NCBI GenBank assembly: GCA_033675265.1 | Contig: JAUJYZ010001260.1 | Span: 665,501 to 729,500, forward strand | Reading direction: 5' to 3' | DNA: 64,000 bases | DNA from: Actinostola sp. cb2023 | Lineage: Eukaryota; Cnidaria; Anthozoa; Actiniaria; Actinostolidae | Shown: positions 1 to 34,900 of the stretch, one piece after another | Numbering within the stretch: the stretch's first letter is position 1 | How the letters are laid out: every line of letters starts with the position of its first letter | Translations under genes and position numbers: made by a program | The notes under the pieces: model-generated | What the model saw: the letters and a program-made list of their open reading frames with translations, nothing else | What the model was told of the DNA's origin: nothing | Databases searched by the model: none

Positions 1-358
1 CATTATTGCGACTATTCATTCTCGTACCTTGGGCTGGAGGAGCGAGGAACAAAAGTATCCCCAACGAGAAAATGAACGTGGCAATGACGCTAAGATTCAT
101 CTCTGTAAACTTGTTGTTGATCGTTGTTAACTTTTCTGTAGTCCAATGTGAAATACCACACCGTACACTATGTTTATACTCTAAATGACGTACGTATAGC
201 GAGCATGACGTCAGTTTTAATTATCCTCTCTCAGTTGGACTCCAATAAAAAAAACACTGCACGTTTATTTGAAAATTAGACATTTGTTGTTGAGAATGGC
301 GGCTTACGCAATTAATCTATTTACAAAACGTTATTGTACATAATGTGATTGCTGTAAA

Positions 359-520
359 TTTGTAATAAATAAAAGGCTTTAAAAAGTTTTAAGTGTTCAA
401 AACGTTTTCGACCATTGGGTCATCTTCAAAACGTTTTCGACCACTGGGTGAAGATGACCCAATGGTCGAAAACGTTTTGAACACTTAAAACTTTCTAAAG
501 CCTTTTATTTATTACAAAAC
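359..520. repeat. Long near-perfect hairpin
   Basis: The left arm (taataaataaaaggcttt...gaccattgggtcatctt) is repeated as its reverse complement on the right. The arms are about 65-75 bp with few mismatches around a short loop that carries an internal copy of aaaacgttttcgacca. Looks like a foldback MITE or a hairpin transcript locus. Confidence 0.75.
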
Positions 521-1039
521 GTTATTGTTATTATGATATATTAATTTCATCTGTTTAAGTTTTATTGGCTATTTATTTGCCTATAGAATTGACTCGATGG
601 ATTGCTGAGAATGTCGGCCTATGCAATCAATAGATAGATAAACAATCATTCTAGTTTTATTACGAGTTATTAATTTCATCTGTTTGAGCTGTATTTCCAA
701 AGAATACTTTTCGTGTTATTACGAAAATAGATGTCAAAAATATTATATTTACCTACGTGTCACCTAGGAGCTACCAATCGATCACACAAACTTCTTACTA
801 CATTCTATAATATTCTAAACAACCAGAGCATCTCAACTGAGTTTATTTTTGATGAAGGGAGGAAAAACAGAAAAGCCGTAGAAAAAATTAGGTGATTTTT
901 AATATTCATGTGTTTTATTACCAGGCTACTAGATTTGTTGTTGAGAATGGCGGGCAATTCTGTCACATGCTGTCACGCGATAAACAAGAAATTGTTGATA
1001 CTGATAGCACATTTTCAGAATGCGTTTCCAATCCCAAAG

Positions 1040-1075
<36 letters not shown>

Positions 1076-1214
1076 GGATGGATGGATGGATGGATGGATG
1101 GATGGATGGATGGATGGATGGATGGATGGATGGATGGATGGATGGATGGATGGATGGATGGATGGATGGATGGATGGATGGATGGATAGATAGATAGATA
1201 TATAGATAGATAGA
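1040..1214. repeat. GATA/GATG microsatellite
   Basis: Uninterrupted tetranucleotide array: GATA units flank a central GATG block. The ORFs across it are artefacts. Confidence 0.95.
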
Positions 1215-1553
1215 AAACAGACCTACAAAAAACAGACCTAGAAAACACAGATCTAGAAAACACAGACGTAGAAAACAGACCTACAAAACACAGACCTAGA
1301 AAACACAGACGTAGAAAACACAGACGTAGAAAACACAGACCTAGACAACACAGACCGGCTACAAAACAGACGTAGAAAATACAGACAAACACAGACCCAC
1401 AAAACACAGACCTAGAAAACAGACCTAGAAAACAGACGTAGAAAGCACAGACGTAGAAAACACAGACCTAGAAAACAGACGTACAAAACACAGACGTACA
1501 AAACACAGACCTAGAAAACACAGACGTAGAAAACACAGACGTAGAAAATTTAG
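1215..1553. repeat. Approx. 15-bp minisatellite (cacagacctagaaaa)
   Basis: Degenerate tandem copies of cacagac(c/g)tagaaaa across about 340 bp. Confidence 0.85.
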
Positions 1554-1660
1554 ACCGGGAATAGTCATTCAAATAATTTATTTTTTCTGCTACAATCAAG
1601 AATTTTAATACAATGGATATTTCTCTGAAGCTATTGTAAAAATAAAAAAGATAATATGAG

Positions 1661-1829
1661 CGCGTCTTTTTGGACGGGCTTCCTGTTGTCAAGCGTACGC
1701 ACAAAATATTAGATGCGGGCTCCCTGTGTTCTTACGCACGGAATGGCAAACCCAACGTAAATCCGTTACCACACAGGGAGCCCAATATAATACTCTACCA
1801 CAGGAAGCCCGCACTAAAAAGACGCCACA
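1661..1829. mobile_element. MITE-like foldback with 'cttcctgtggta' motifs
   Basis: Ends gcgtctttttggacgggctt and its inverse aagcccgcactaaaaagacgc. Related short motifs (ccacagggaaccca) recur near 45890, 49770-49825 and 55395-55505, so this is an interspersed family in the window. Confidence 0.6.
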
Positions 1830-2033
1830 ACAGTCCCATTTAGCTTGCCATACTGTTTTCAATGTATTCCATTTTCATAATGCATTTATCCTTGAGTAGC
1901 AATGAAGAAACTCAATATTATACTGAGGGAATGGTCACATCGAAGCAAGCTAAAGAGGTCTATTCTATCTTCTTATTTCGAACAAGATAGGGCTACCTGT
2001 GGTATTTTAATACATCAATAATCAAGTTTGTAA

Positions 2034-24411
<22,378 letters not shown>

Positions 24412-24812
24412 TTTTCCACCCAAATGCACGCATCCACAGTGCCCCTACCGGTTGACAGCAAAGGGGTGAATTTTTCACCAGTTTACAGGTCGTTTTTCGC
24501 CATTTTCTCACTTTTCTTCCAATTTGGCAGCCACATTTTCTGGCGGGACGAACAAGACATGAAGTCACGTGACCAACCCATAAGGCATCTCGGTTATAGG
24601 ATAATGTAAAATTTCTACAGATTACTCTTTGTACTTCAAAGTCTTAAATAAACAGGACAAATATAATGCTAAATGATTAGTCTGTTGTATGATTTCTTAT
24701 TTTCCCTTTCTGCCACAATTTTAAAACGACAATCTCCGGTCCAGAATTTGAGATTGTGACAAATAGACCATGATGCATTGCGCGCCTGTTTTCTTTTGAC
24801 CAAAGAAACAAG
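24412..24812. promoter_or_regulatory. Divergent BPTF/AIMP2 promoter region
   Basis: Only 401 bp separate the ATGs of BPTF (minus) and AIMP2 (plus). The AIMP2 start lies in aagatggcggc, which fits the YY1 consensus and overlaps the start codon. On the BPTF side ttcgccattttctc (24496-24510) contains an inverse atggcga. No TATA box is evident. A shared bidirectional promoter is an inference from spacing. Confidence 0.5.
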
Positions 24813-26345
24813 ATGGCGGCCGTTCAAACTTCGATGTACAAACTGCCGGCTTTTTACAACGAATCTAGCACAGTTGAACTATCTAATTGCATGTACAGCA
24901 TGAAATCTTATCACGATAATGATGTCTCAGAGGTCAGTGCTATACAATGGGTGTAGATTAACTGAATTCTCTGAGTTTTACGTTCTTGTGCGTCGGGTGT
25001 GTGCAGTATCCATGAGAACTTACAGTTTCGCGTGTAAATCTGTTTATTTGTCACTCAGAATCTCTGCAATGGTGATCACGGAGGAGAGCTCAGTTCATTG
25101 GAACAGAGGCAGGAAAATATATTAAAGGATTTGGAAAACCTCCAAAATGAAGTTAACAGTTTTGCTTCGAAACTTGGAGTCAGCCTCCCCTCAAAAGTAA
25201 GCTTTCGGCTGGTGCTATAGTGTAGGTTGAAAATAAAATCCCGACATCAGTTAAATCAGTTAAATATCAACTAAATATCCACAGCTACTAGGGAGCATAT
25301 TATCCATTTTTTGTTGTAGTACAACAGTCAATGAGCTCGTTTCAATAAATTGTAACAATGATTATGAAGATAACAATTTTCCAGCTGGATTTCCCCCATT
25401 GTGACTACTCAAGATTATTTAGACATATATAGAGGATATTACATGGGTGCGCGGAGATACAAATTTTAACTTTGAGTGTTGATAATATCTCTCACGAGTG
25501 AGCGCAGCGAGAAATATTCAATACGAGAAGATACAATTCGTATCTCCAAGCGACCATGTAATATTCTGTTTAATGAACAATATTATTCCCCGATGTGAAG
25601 GTGAGTAGTGGTGGATATTTACCGAGCCGTGAGTCCTCAAGCAGCAAGGTAAATATTCACCACTACTCATCGACACTGAGGGGGGTAATTGTTTTAGTTT
25701 TTACCGAGCCACGATTCCTTGAGCGGCAAGGTAAAATTCACCACTACTCACCGACACTGAGAGGGATAGTAGTTGTTTTAGTATTTACCAAATCAGTTGG
25801 ATAAAAAATGACACTTTATTAAACAAACAAGACGCTCTACTAGCGTGAACTTGGGCTTCTTAATAAAGCTGTTTTGATAGATTTTAAATGTGAAACCTAA
25901 TAGCTTGTATCATCATACAGAAGTAGTTTTAGCCTACATGTATTACTTGCAGAATTTAAGTCACTCGTTGCGTGACTCAGTAGAGCATGCATACGTAATT
26001 AGCTTCAACACTCACACTCCTACCTGACAGCTGCATGGCGAAGCACATTTCGATTACCTTGCAAGAAACGATTTCACAACCTCAATACTGAATTACGATC
26101 GAGTTCTTACTAAGCCACAGACATCCGTTAGAAATACACTTTCAGACAGAATTGCAAGGCCAAAAAGTATTCTCTAGGATATTTGCATGTTTACTAAGCA
26201 GTATTAATGAACGACTCGACTGGCTCGAGCAGGGGAGCACGGCAAAATCCTTTTTGAATGCTGCTGGTGATTTGATTTATCGTTACGTACGTCTGCCATC
26301 TTGAATTTCGTTGATAAGCTGCTGACCACAACTTCTGTATACTCA

Positions 26346-26376
<31 letters not shown>

Positions 26377-28173
26377 GCGCATGCGCTATGGTGACCACTT
26401 GCACATTTGGCGTATACCAAGAATAACCGTCTGTAATCTTAGACTTGGGCGTTCCACAGGAAGCCCAAGTAATAAATTCGGAGACTGTAGTGAAACGAGA
26501 TGCCATTTTGAATCTCGTCCCAAAACAGTGAATAGCCAAGGATATTCCAAGTTACGGGAGCCAATCAAAACGCGCCAAAATTGCTATCCACTGATTTGAT
26601 AAATATTAATATATAATTATCGATGAAACATATTTTTGTTTTGAAATAACTTTTACTTTACGATATGATATCTTCACATGTCAATTTTTCAAAGAAGAGA
26701 AATATAGATATTTCATCGATAATAATTATATATTAAAAGATATTAATTCATCAGTTTTTGTTATTAATAATAACTTTGTCTTTTCAACCCAGAGTTCTCC
26801 AGTGACTGTGGATCATGTAGTATCAGCATCCCCAGATGATCCCCCTTTGTCTATTTTTATCCTTCAACACATCCTTAATCAAAGAGGTGTCACACATGCA
26901 ACATCTGCTTATACCCATTCAAGTGTGGCTAATTTAGACCTGTCCAAGTTACCAGCATTTGAAAAATCAAGGAATGATAAGGGTCGAAACTCCCCATGTC
27001 TCATTACTGTGATCTGGAAAAAAGGTGAGACCTTAATTTATTGTCTTTGTATTCTATTTCCTTTTATATCACCATAATTCCCAGTATATTACAGTCGAAC
27101 CCCCTGTAAGCGACCACCCAAAATGTCAAGCCTTGTGGTCGCTTATGGGAGGTGGTTGTTTACGAGAACTCAGACCATAGGGGTCTAAGTTTTGCTTCAT
27201 TAGCATACAAGTAACTGCAGAGTTACTATACTGCAAAACAGTCCCTACGTCTTTGCGAAACTCTGTTGAGAAGAGTTGAAGTTCGTTCAAGTCATTGGGG
27301 CTGCGAGAGAATGAGGTGAGGCGAAAAGACGAGAGGGGAGTGAGCTTTTGGTAATTTGGAAAAATGGTCGCTCAGGAGAGGTGGTCTCTTACAAGAGTGG
27401 TCGCAACCAGAGGTTCGACTGTAGTATGTTTTCATGAATCATTGATGGGTATGGTTTTCTTGTGTAATGTAGGACTAATTTAAACTATAATAATTGTGTT
27501 TTTTAAAAAGCCCAAATTGCATTTTTATTGCCTGTAATTTCAGTGTTTTGAAACATGCTTCATAATTATCCCAAATTCCACTTGAAACCTTATAATGCCT
27601 ACATGTATACATATCGCCAATATCCAGATTGATCATTTTTCCACCATTTGTATTCAAATCAATGGTATTTTCTTCTTGTTTTTGTTGTTGTTGACTTTAT
27701 TTATACTCAATATGTATAATATAATGAGCCGAGGACTTGAGGTGAATACATCCGAGAGGGGAGAACTATGTAATAATGTATAAATATAGAAACTTTTTTC
27801 TACAGCCTCTGATTTACCTGTCCTTGTCCTGTCATCAAATCACATTCCTCTTGTTGGAGAACTCACAATCGCCCGTCACCTGTGCCGTACTGTACTACCT
27901 GACCTTTACCTCAAACTTAGCCTTGATGAAATAGCTCAGGTTGATAATTGGATAACCCTGGCAAATGATTATATAACTCATGGTAAAAACAAAGAGAGAG
28001 CTGGTGCGCTACAAACCATCAACGCACACTTGGGTAAAAGCAGTTGGTTGGTTGGTAATCGCATGACCCTTGCTGATGTTGCCATGGCAAGTGCCATTAT
28101 TAAAGCCGAAGCCTCTAAATCATCACCAGCTAATGTAAAAAAGTGGCTTAAGAACTTTCCATTGCAACAATGA
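24813..28173 (+). CDS. AIMP2: AIMP2 (p38/JTV1), multi-tRNA-synthetase complex scaffold
   Basis: Non-catalytic scaffold of the cytosolic aminoacyl-tRNA synthetase complex. Four exons in frame: 24813-24932, 25059-25196, 26793-27024, 27806-28173 (TGA 28171-28173), about 285 residues against 320 in human. The N-terminus (MYKLPAFY) fits the family's MYRLP motif. A leucine-zipper-like helix follows (LEQRQENILKDLENLQNEV). Exon 3 has the thioredoxin-like part (DHVVSASPDDPPLSIFILQH; AYTHSSV) and exon 4 the GST-C-like domain (LVGELTIARHLCRTVLPDLY; SSWLVGNRMTLADVAMASAI). The linker between helix and GST part is shorter than in vertebrates. All junction phases close. The start at 24813 lies in a Kozak-like, YY1-like aagatggcg context. 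A polyadenylation signal aataaa is at 28234. EEF1E1/AIMP3 was considered, but the zipper and the DDPPLS motif favour AIMP2. Confidence 0.9.
25436..25567. mobile_element. Foldback element in AIMP2 intron 2
   Basis: The ends atattacatgggtgcgcgga and the inverse tccaagcgaccatgtaatat enclose a ctcacgagtgagcgcagcgag core with internal inverted gatacaaatt/aattcgtatc. Confidence 0.6.
25595..25800. repeat. Imperfect two-copy direct repeat in AIMP2 intron 2
   Basis: Two copies of a segment with taccgagcc(g/a)tga and caccactactca(t/c)cgacactga, each about 90-100 bp. They resemble a degenerate transposable element. Confidence 0.5.
26603..26746. mobile_element. AT-rich foldback in AIMP2 intron 2
   Basis: Inverted arms around aaatattaatatataattat / ataattatatattaaaagat with internal cgatgaaacata / tatttcatcgat pairing. 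Confidence 0.5.
27088..27425. mobile_element. MITE with 'acagtcgaacc' termini in AIMP2 intron 3
   Basis: Terminal inverted repeats tacagtcgaacccc and ggttcgactgta flank a region with two gtggtcgctta-type inverted motifs. About 335 bp, no coding capacity. Confidence 0.7.
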
Positions 28174-28917
28174 GAATTTCTTAGTTTCTTCTAACAATCA
28201 AGTTATTTATGTAAGAAACCACAGGCCACCTGTAATAAATTATCTTCTCATTTCATAATATGAGGTGTATTTAGATAATAAAATTATTATATTTTGAATA
28301 AATTTGTCAAAATCAATAACTTGATACATGCATTTTTTTTTTAAAAAGTGATAAACCGTATTTTAATTATTTTTTCAGCTGAACTGGTTTTTGCCTTTTT
28401 TACAAAACACTCATTGTTCATATACTTAAAAATCTATTGTCAGATCATTACTTATAACAAACAAGCAAAGGTAAAGATTTGCTGCAGTCTGACTGTAAAT
28501 GCTGAGAAAACCGTTATTTTCTTAATTCCATATTGTCACACCTCTGGGTAATCTTGTGAAACAGTGACACAAATCAATGTTCTGACCCTGGGGGGGAGGT
28601 TGTTGACCGGGGGGAGGGGGGGGGGGGGGGGGGGTAGGGACTCCCATATGCAAAGTGGTTGGGATGCTCATCGGAAATCTTCCAATAATTTTTCCAATTA
28701 CAACTAGAAAAATGGCTTTAAATGATTGTACGTCAAAAAGTCTGGACAATCAACGAATTTGGAGATGGTTCTTTTTTCTCTCTCTCACTCCGGAGAGAGC
28801 GTTGCGTGACGACCCGAACTGCGGCTGCGAGGGAGACTAGGCCCTGGATTGACATGGCTTGAAGTTATGAACACAGGAAGCCCAAGTATTGGTTGCGTGA
28901 CATGACCGAAATCCATC
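28174..28917. other. AIMP2-ECI1 intergenic region
   Basis: Polyadenylation signals near 28234 and 28297. A G-run followed by gactcccatatgcaaagtgg (28608-28680) is half of the foldback family seen complete at 30236-30600. A 'gagggagacta' repeat fragment lies at about 28785-28840. Confidence 0.55.
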
Positions 28918-31463
28918 ATGGCGTCCGCTATGCTCACAAGAATATTAAGAAACAGTCCGTTGCAGGTTACCTCAGGTAATTATAACCTGCGATTTCTTTC
29001 TGTAGTAAATTCTAATTCCATAGTTTCTCTATTATCCAGTACGATTGTTAAACAATGCCATAAAACGAAAGCTGTCATCGGCCCGGTAAACTGGTCAAGA
29101 CGGAATACACTAACAGTGATGGCGGTGATGTAGTGACTTTGACTTTAAATAGACCCCCTGTCAACAGCTTTAGCATGCAGCTTATGAACGAGATAATTCA
29201 AGTTTTAAAAAGTATAGAAAACAACAACAAATGTCGTGGACTTATTATAACATCTGTAAGTGATACTCAAAACTTGTTGTTATGATGATTGATGAATGAT
29301 GATAAGCTTCCATAATTGTTACAATTATTACTGTTTCATGATAATAATGATGATTGGTAATTGTTGTGGAATAATGTTGGATTGAATAGTAATTGAATGT
29401 TATTATTGTTGCAACTGTTTTTCAGGATATTCCAAATGTATTCTGCGCAGGACTTGACTTGAAAGAGGTTCTGCAATCAGACAATGACAGCCTTGTTGAA
29501 TTTCGGAGAACATTTCAGGATATGTGGTCTCATCTGTATGGATCTACATTGGTTACTATGGCAGCCATTAAGGTATTGTATTGACACATTTCATAAATGA
29601 CTGCATTTACAGTGAGGACACACTAACCGGGACCACTTGAGCAAAACTGAGCAAAACTGACCAATCAGATTACACCTGAAAACAATCACATTCCAACAAA
29701 AGTCATCTGCGCCAATCAGCATTATAACTATAATGCTGATTGACCCAGACAACTTTTGTTGGAATGTGATTATTTTCAGGTGTAATCTGATTGGTCAGTT
29801 TTGCTCAAGTGGTCCCGGTTAGTGTGTCCTCACTGTGAACAGCAGGCCACAGTTGCACGAAAGGTGGTTAGCTCTATCCACCGGATAAGTCCTATCCAAT
29901 GGATAAAATGATACCTTTATCCAATAAATGTTATCTGTTGGATAGGACTTATTGGTGGATATATGTTTTATAGGGCCATGCCATTGCTGGTGGCTGTGTT
30001 TTGTCATTGGCTTGTGACCTGTCTATCATGGCATCTGGCTACAGGATTGGATTACCTGAACTTGCATTGGTATGGATAATAATATACAAATACAAAGCAA
30101 TATAATTAGTTTTTTTGCACTAAATATGTAACTCTAGCTCTTTGCACTTTATAGGGTCTTTACCTAGCACCTTGGTAAGTACTGTATTAATACTTGCTTA
30201 GTTAATGATATAGAACAATAATACTACATGTACAGTGCCCGGGGGGGAACTCCCATATATAAAGTGGTTGGGATGCTCGTCATACCTTTTAGGGGTCCAG
30301 ATTCGCGATTTGGTACCTCTTAGGGAGTCACAAATCTAAAAGGACCACAAGAGACTAAGCCGGTACCATTTAGGGTGTTTGTCACTAAATAAGATACCCG
30401 AGATAAGATAATGACAGCCGGAATGACAGTTGTAGCTTTTGTCACTTTAGAGTTATACCTTTTAGGGGTAAAAATTATGTGTTGACATGCCCACCTGGAC
30501 AAGACTCATGCATGCAGTTACCTTTTAGGGGTCATTTTCAAAATTTCCGACAAGCATTCCAACCACTTTATATATGGGATTCCTCCCCCCCCCCCCTTCA
30601 ACAACTTCACTTCCTATGAAATTTAAGGCTCACCACCAGAAGGGGTGTCGAATGGTCCCCGCAAAAAGTCAGAGTCTCACAAAATTTCGGTCAAATTCGG
30701 TCAAAGTCTCGTTTTTCGCAAAAAGCTGTCTCAGAGTCTCGAATTTTGAAAACAAAGGAAATCGCAAAGTCTCGCCTTGACCATTCGATACCCCTATCAG
30801 ACCAGCTACAGACTGAGGAAGCTGTCTGTTGACTATTTCTTGTGCATACTTTTTTCTCCAGGATGTCGGGTACTTTAATCAAAGCTGTTGGACATCACAC
30901 AGCGGAGAAAATCATCTACACTGCTCAGGTGTTTTCTGCTGAAAAGGCTGCTGATATTGGACTGGTTGATAGTGTTGTCCCAGTTAATGAAGTTATACCA
31001 ACAGTTCATGAAGAAATGACAAAACGACTATCAATAGCAGGTAAAGACAAGAAAAGATGATTGCTAGCTGTCATCATAATATATAAATCATCATCAGCAA
31101 GGTATCATCACCATCATCTTAAGTAATCATGTTCAACTCAATCATCATCATCATCCTGTTGCCACTACAACACATCATCATCATCATCACCATGTCATCC
31201 TATAAAACTAACATTATAATTTTTAAAAAGGATTAATTATAAATCATTAATTAATTAATTGAATATTAAAATATCTTCTGTTCTTACATGACGAAGGAAG
31301 ACCAAGAGCATCCAAGAGTGTTTTTCGAAAGGATCTGCTGGAATTACTTGACAAAACAAAAGAGGAGGATATTGCAATATTTATATCTACAGTGACCAAT
31401 GAATCAACTAGAAAGCAAATAGAATTACGATTGAAACAGCTGCAAACAAAAACAAAAACTTGA
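28918..31463 (+). CDS. ECI1: Enoyl-CoA delta isomerase 1-like, copy A (mitochondrial)
   Basis: Crotonase-fold enzyme that shifts cis/trans-3-enoyl-CoA to trans-2-enoyl-CoA in mitochondrial beta-oxidation. Exons: 28918-29255, 29426-29572, 29974-30069, 30155-30174 (20-nt micro-exon), 30862-31040, 31297-31463 (TGA 31461-31463). Visible motifs: LTLNRPPVNSFSMQLMNEI, oxyanion-hole loop PNVFCAGLDLKEV, second oxyanion GHAIAGGCVLSLACD, catalytic Glu in IGLPELAL, then YLAPWMSGTL, ADIGLVDSVVP and a C-terminal helix (QIELRLKQLQ). The N-terminus (MASAMLTRILRNSPLQ) looks like a mitochondrial presequence. Oddity: the frame from ATG 28918 and the frame of the enzyme body differ by one base near 29085-29090, and no good intron bridges them. 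This is a real frameshift, an assembly indel, or an unseen exon. The catalytic loop reads LPE where copy B has LNE. Confidence 0.83.
29606..29840. mobile_element. Foldback element with approx. 100-bp arms in ECI1-A intron 2
   Basis: The arms cagtgaggacacactaaccg and cggttagtgtgtcctcactg are near-perfect reverse complements over about 110 bp each, through ctgattggtcagttttgctc. A typical MITE with almost no unique centre. Confidence 0.85.
30236..30600. mobile_element. Foldback MITE with G-run/C-run ends in ECI1-A intron 4
   Basis: Left end: a G-run, then aactcccatatataaagtgg. Right end: ccactttatatatgggattc followed by a C-run. Interior has repeated ttttaggggtc(a/c). A half copy lies at 28608-28680, and a related larger element at 32925-33362. 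Confidence 0.75.
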
Positions 31464-31905
31464 TATTCTTGCAATAATATTATATTAGTCTTGTAAAACA
31501 ATTTAAAAAATAAAATAATTTTATAAAACAATATTTATTTGTACAAAGCTGCATAAGCATTATAGTGATTTCATTTATCATTTAGAAATAAAATCCTTAA
31601 AAACCAGCATGTAGAAGTGACCCAAAATAACTTGTTGGTGTATTGTAATAATAATTTCAAAATAAAGTGTATTTTGTTGTTGTTGATCCTTTTTACTCAG
31701 TCCCTGGTAGGGGGCCTGGGGGGGGGGGGGGGGGTCCTCGTCATAACGAGTTGATATTCCTGTTTCAGTGGAAATTACCAAAATTGTTACCATTTCAGTG
31801 CTAGAAGCCCCGAAACCATACCGAGCCTACCCTTCCGGCCTGGCCTTCGCCGCACGTGCGCTTTTTAAAACTCTAGTTCCATTCCCCGACTCGACCTGAT
31901 CAAAG
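31464..31905. other. ECI1-A/ECI1-B intergenic region
   Basis: Polyadenylation signal aataaa at 31509-31514 for copy A. A G-run (about 31719-31734) follows ggcctg. The start codon of copy B sits in caaagatggcggctgcg, a YY1-like motif. Confidence 0.55.
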
Positions 31906-34900
31906 ATGGCGGCTGCGATGAGAAGATTTTCCCTCTTTTCAAGTAAGTTTTTGTAAACTTCTTTGTATAATTACAGACCATCATGGACGTGCTTGTTGAA
32001 AATAAAAACCTTTCTTTTCATTGTGTTATGTTTAGGTGGAGAATATCTAACGTGCTTGAGAAGACTTCGCGTTAGAGATTCAGCGAGGTACAACTCGTCG
32101 TTAGTTAGTGTGAACATCAAAGATGAGGTTGCTGTCATGAAACTCGATAGAAAGCCTGTCAATAGTTTTTCTCTAGAATTTCTTGAAGAAATCAACACTT
32201 CTTTAGAAGCTCTGGAACAGAATAACGATGTTCGCGGGCTTATTCTGTCTTCTGTAAGTGTGATTTGTACTTGAGATATCACTAACTTTACAACACACAG
32301 GGTAGTTTCCCTCGCTTCCGAGAGCTTTGCGTGACGGAACTAATGACGGATGCGAGGGAGACTACACACAGGGCAGCCCAAGCAATATTCTTTTCACAAC
32401 AACAACAACTTTATTACCTTAAAGTGACAAAAAAATTACAAACTTAGAAAAAAAGAAGAACTGATAATAGGTAAAAGTTTTAAATTAAAGATAACTTACT
32501 TTTGTCTCTGACTTTAGCTTTTTTATTCATAGGTAAAAGTTACTCGGAATAACTTAATCTAGCTGAGTAACTACTGTGTTTCACGTTCTGACTGTATATT
32601 TATATAGTTCTATATTGGTAGTGGAAATATCAGATTAATATCAATCAAATGCTTTATGATCTGGGAAAGTTTCAGCTTGATACGACGCTTATTTAACACG
32701 ATTTTCACATTTTGTTTCCCACTACTCTGTGACTTTAGTGGGCAGCAAAATGTGGAAATCTCGTTAACCAGCGTTAAATAAGACATCGGATCACGGTAAA
32801 ACTTTGCCAGATTATAAAGCAAGACACAGTAAACAACAATTGAAAAAATGTTATTTACACCACCAATATAGAACTACATACTACTCAGGGGCATAGGCAG
32901 GGAGAGGTCACAGGGTGCCTGTGACCCGGGGGGGGGGGGGGGTACTCCCATATATGGGCTATACGGGGACGTGCCGCTGGACAGGGTATGGTTTTTGGCC
33001 TCTCTGTCCTGAACAGGGTATATAATTTTATGTGAGTCTGTCCTAAACAGGGTATGGTAATGCACGATTACATACATATGTAACGATTGTCGTCGTTAAA
33101 TATGGTTTTATCCGGTATTTAGCCATTCGAGATCCGAGACGTTTGCCGGGTCTTTATCAGGTCATCAGTCAACATAAAATGCGTTAAAATTATGTAAAAG
33201 AAGACAGTGTGTATTTTGCCCTTTGTCCTAAACAGGGTCCTAAAATAGAGGGTGTTGTCCTAGACAGGGTAGGTATTTTAGATTTTTTTGTCCTAAACAG
33301 GGTCAGGGTTTCAAACCCTCAGCGGCACCCCTATACCCAAACATGGGTCAAGTACCCCCCTTCCTCTGGGTCTACTCTTTAAATTTATATGTTTGAGGAG
33401 GGCCGGGGGGGATTTGGTGGTGAACGATATGGAGTGTGACCCCCCAATGGAAAATCCTGGCTACACCCCTGCTACTATACAAATACTGCCTGAACTGCAA
33501 TATAATTTTGCTTGGGCTGCCTGCCTGCAACCCCAGGCTGATCCAGGGATTGTGAAAGAGAAAGAGACCTTGAGGATCAGAGATTTCAATCAATCAATGA
33601 TTTATTTATACACAATACGTCAAAGAGCAGGAGCTCATTCAGAATATGAACGTGTAATACAATGAGGGTTTATCACGTAATTTCAAAACTTATAGGAGAC
33701 ATAGGACAAAAAAATGATTATCACAGCTGGAAAGAGCTCGTTGAAATTATTAAAAATGTGAAGTTTGGAAAAGATCGCTTCAAAATGTGAATTTTCAAAA
33801 AGAAATTTTTTGGAAAAGATCGCTTCACAAATTGCGAAGATATTAATTTTGAAAAATCGTACTTTGCATTTTGTGAAGCGATCTTTTCCAAACTTCACAT
33901 TTTTACTAATTTCAACGAGCTCTTTCCAGCTATGATAATCATTTTTTTGTCCTATGAGTTTTGAAATTACATGATAAACCCTCATTATAAGACATCTATT
34001 TTTAGCACACTGGAAAAGTCCCATTGTAGTATGACCAGTTGAGTGACTTACTGACTGACATACATGTACTGCACACTCTATGATTTATTCTCCCCAGGGC
34101 CTTCCAAAAGTATTTTCTGCTGGTTTGGATCTGATCAAGGAAATTCATAATCCTGATCGTCAAAGACTGGCAACCTATTGGAGAGCTTTTAGAAATATGT
34201 TCATGAATCTGTATGGCTCAAGACTTATTACTATCGGTGCTGTAAATGTGAGTATTAATTGCAAATTATAAGATTGTATGTATAGTATATTGCTAAGCTG
34301 TTAACATGCCAAGGTAGTCGTGTGTGCATTACATGCATACACATGTCTGTTTTGTCATTTTAGGGAAGTCTTGATCAGACTGCAGCAGTAATGATAATGG
34401 AAATTACATGTATAATAATTATCATCCTCGGGAACTCAGAGGTATATTCTGTCGCTCGTTACTCGCTCCCAGAGAAATGCCCCTGGGAACGAAGTCTGTT
34501 GGAACTTATTCCGGAAGTCAAAATTCAAAATGGCAGCTGTCCTACAAACCAGAATGTTGACCAAATCAGAAACGAGAGTTATTTTGACTTCTGGAACAAG
34601 TTCCAACAGACTTCGTTCCCAGGGGTATTTCTCAGAATATACCCCTGGGTTCCTGAGGATGAATAATATTATTATTGATTTTTGTTACATTCATTTATCA
34701 TCATTTATAATTCCCATCTTTATCATTATTATATTATTATCATCATCATCACTGCTGCAGGAGAGCATCCACAATAGGTTTGGTGACGTGGGATTGGACT
34801 TATTCTGAAGGTGGGGTTCGGGATGTGAGCTAAAACAATGATTAAATTTTGGGCAGGATTGGGATTTTGATATAAAGAAGGTCAAGATAGTGTGATTACC

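Larger units (their letters stand above)
1..2033. other. No gene seen; repeats and BPTF downstream region
   Basis: Downstream of the BPTF stop. Holds a perfect hairpin (359-520), a GATA/GATG microsatellite (1040-1214), a Cys/Arg-like minisatellite (1215-1553) and a foldback (1661-1829). No supported coding sequence. The 3' UTR boundary of BPTF is not visible. Confidence 0.6.
32254..34097. other. ECI1-B intron 2, repeat-filled
   Basis: Contains a 'gagggagactac' repeat pair (32310-32370), a foldback-like element with G-run ends (32925-33362) and a long hairpin element (33664-33988). No gene seen. Confidence 0.6.

Noticed and set aside
24813..28173. EEF1E1 (AIMP3) or a plain glutathione S-transferase
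   Set aside because: The N-terminal MYKLP motif, leucine-zipper helix and DDPPLS segment are those of AIMP2; the GST-C part alone would be ambiguous.
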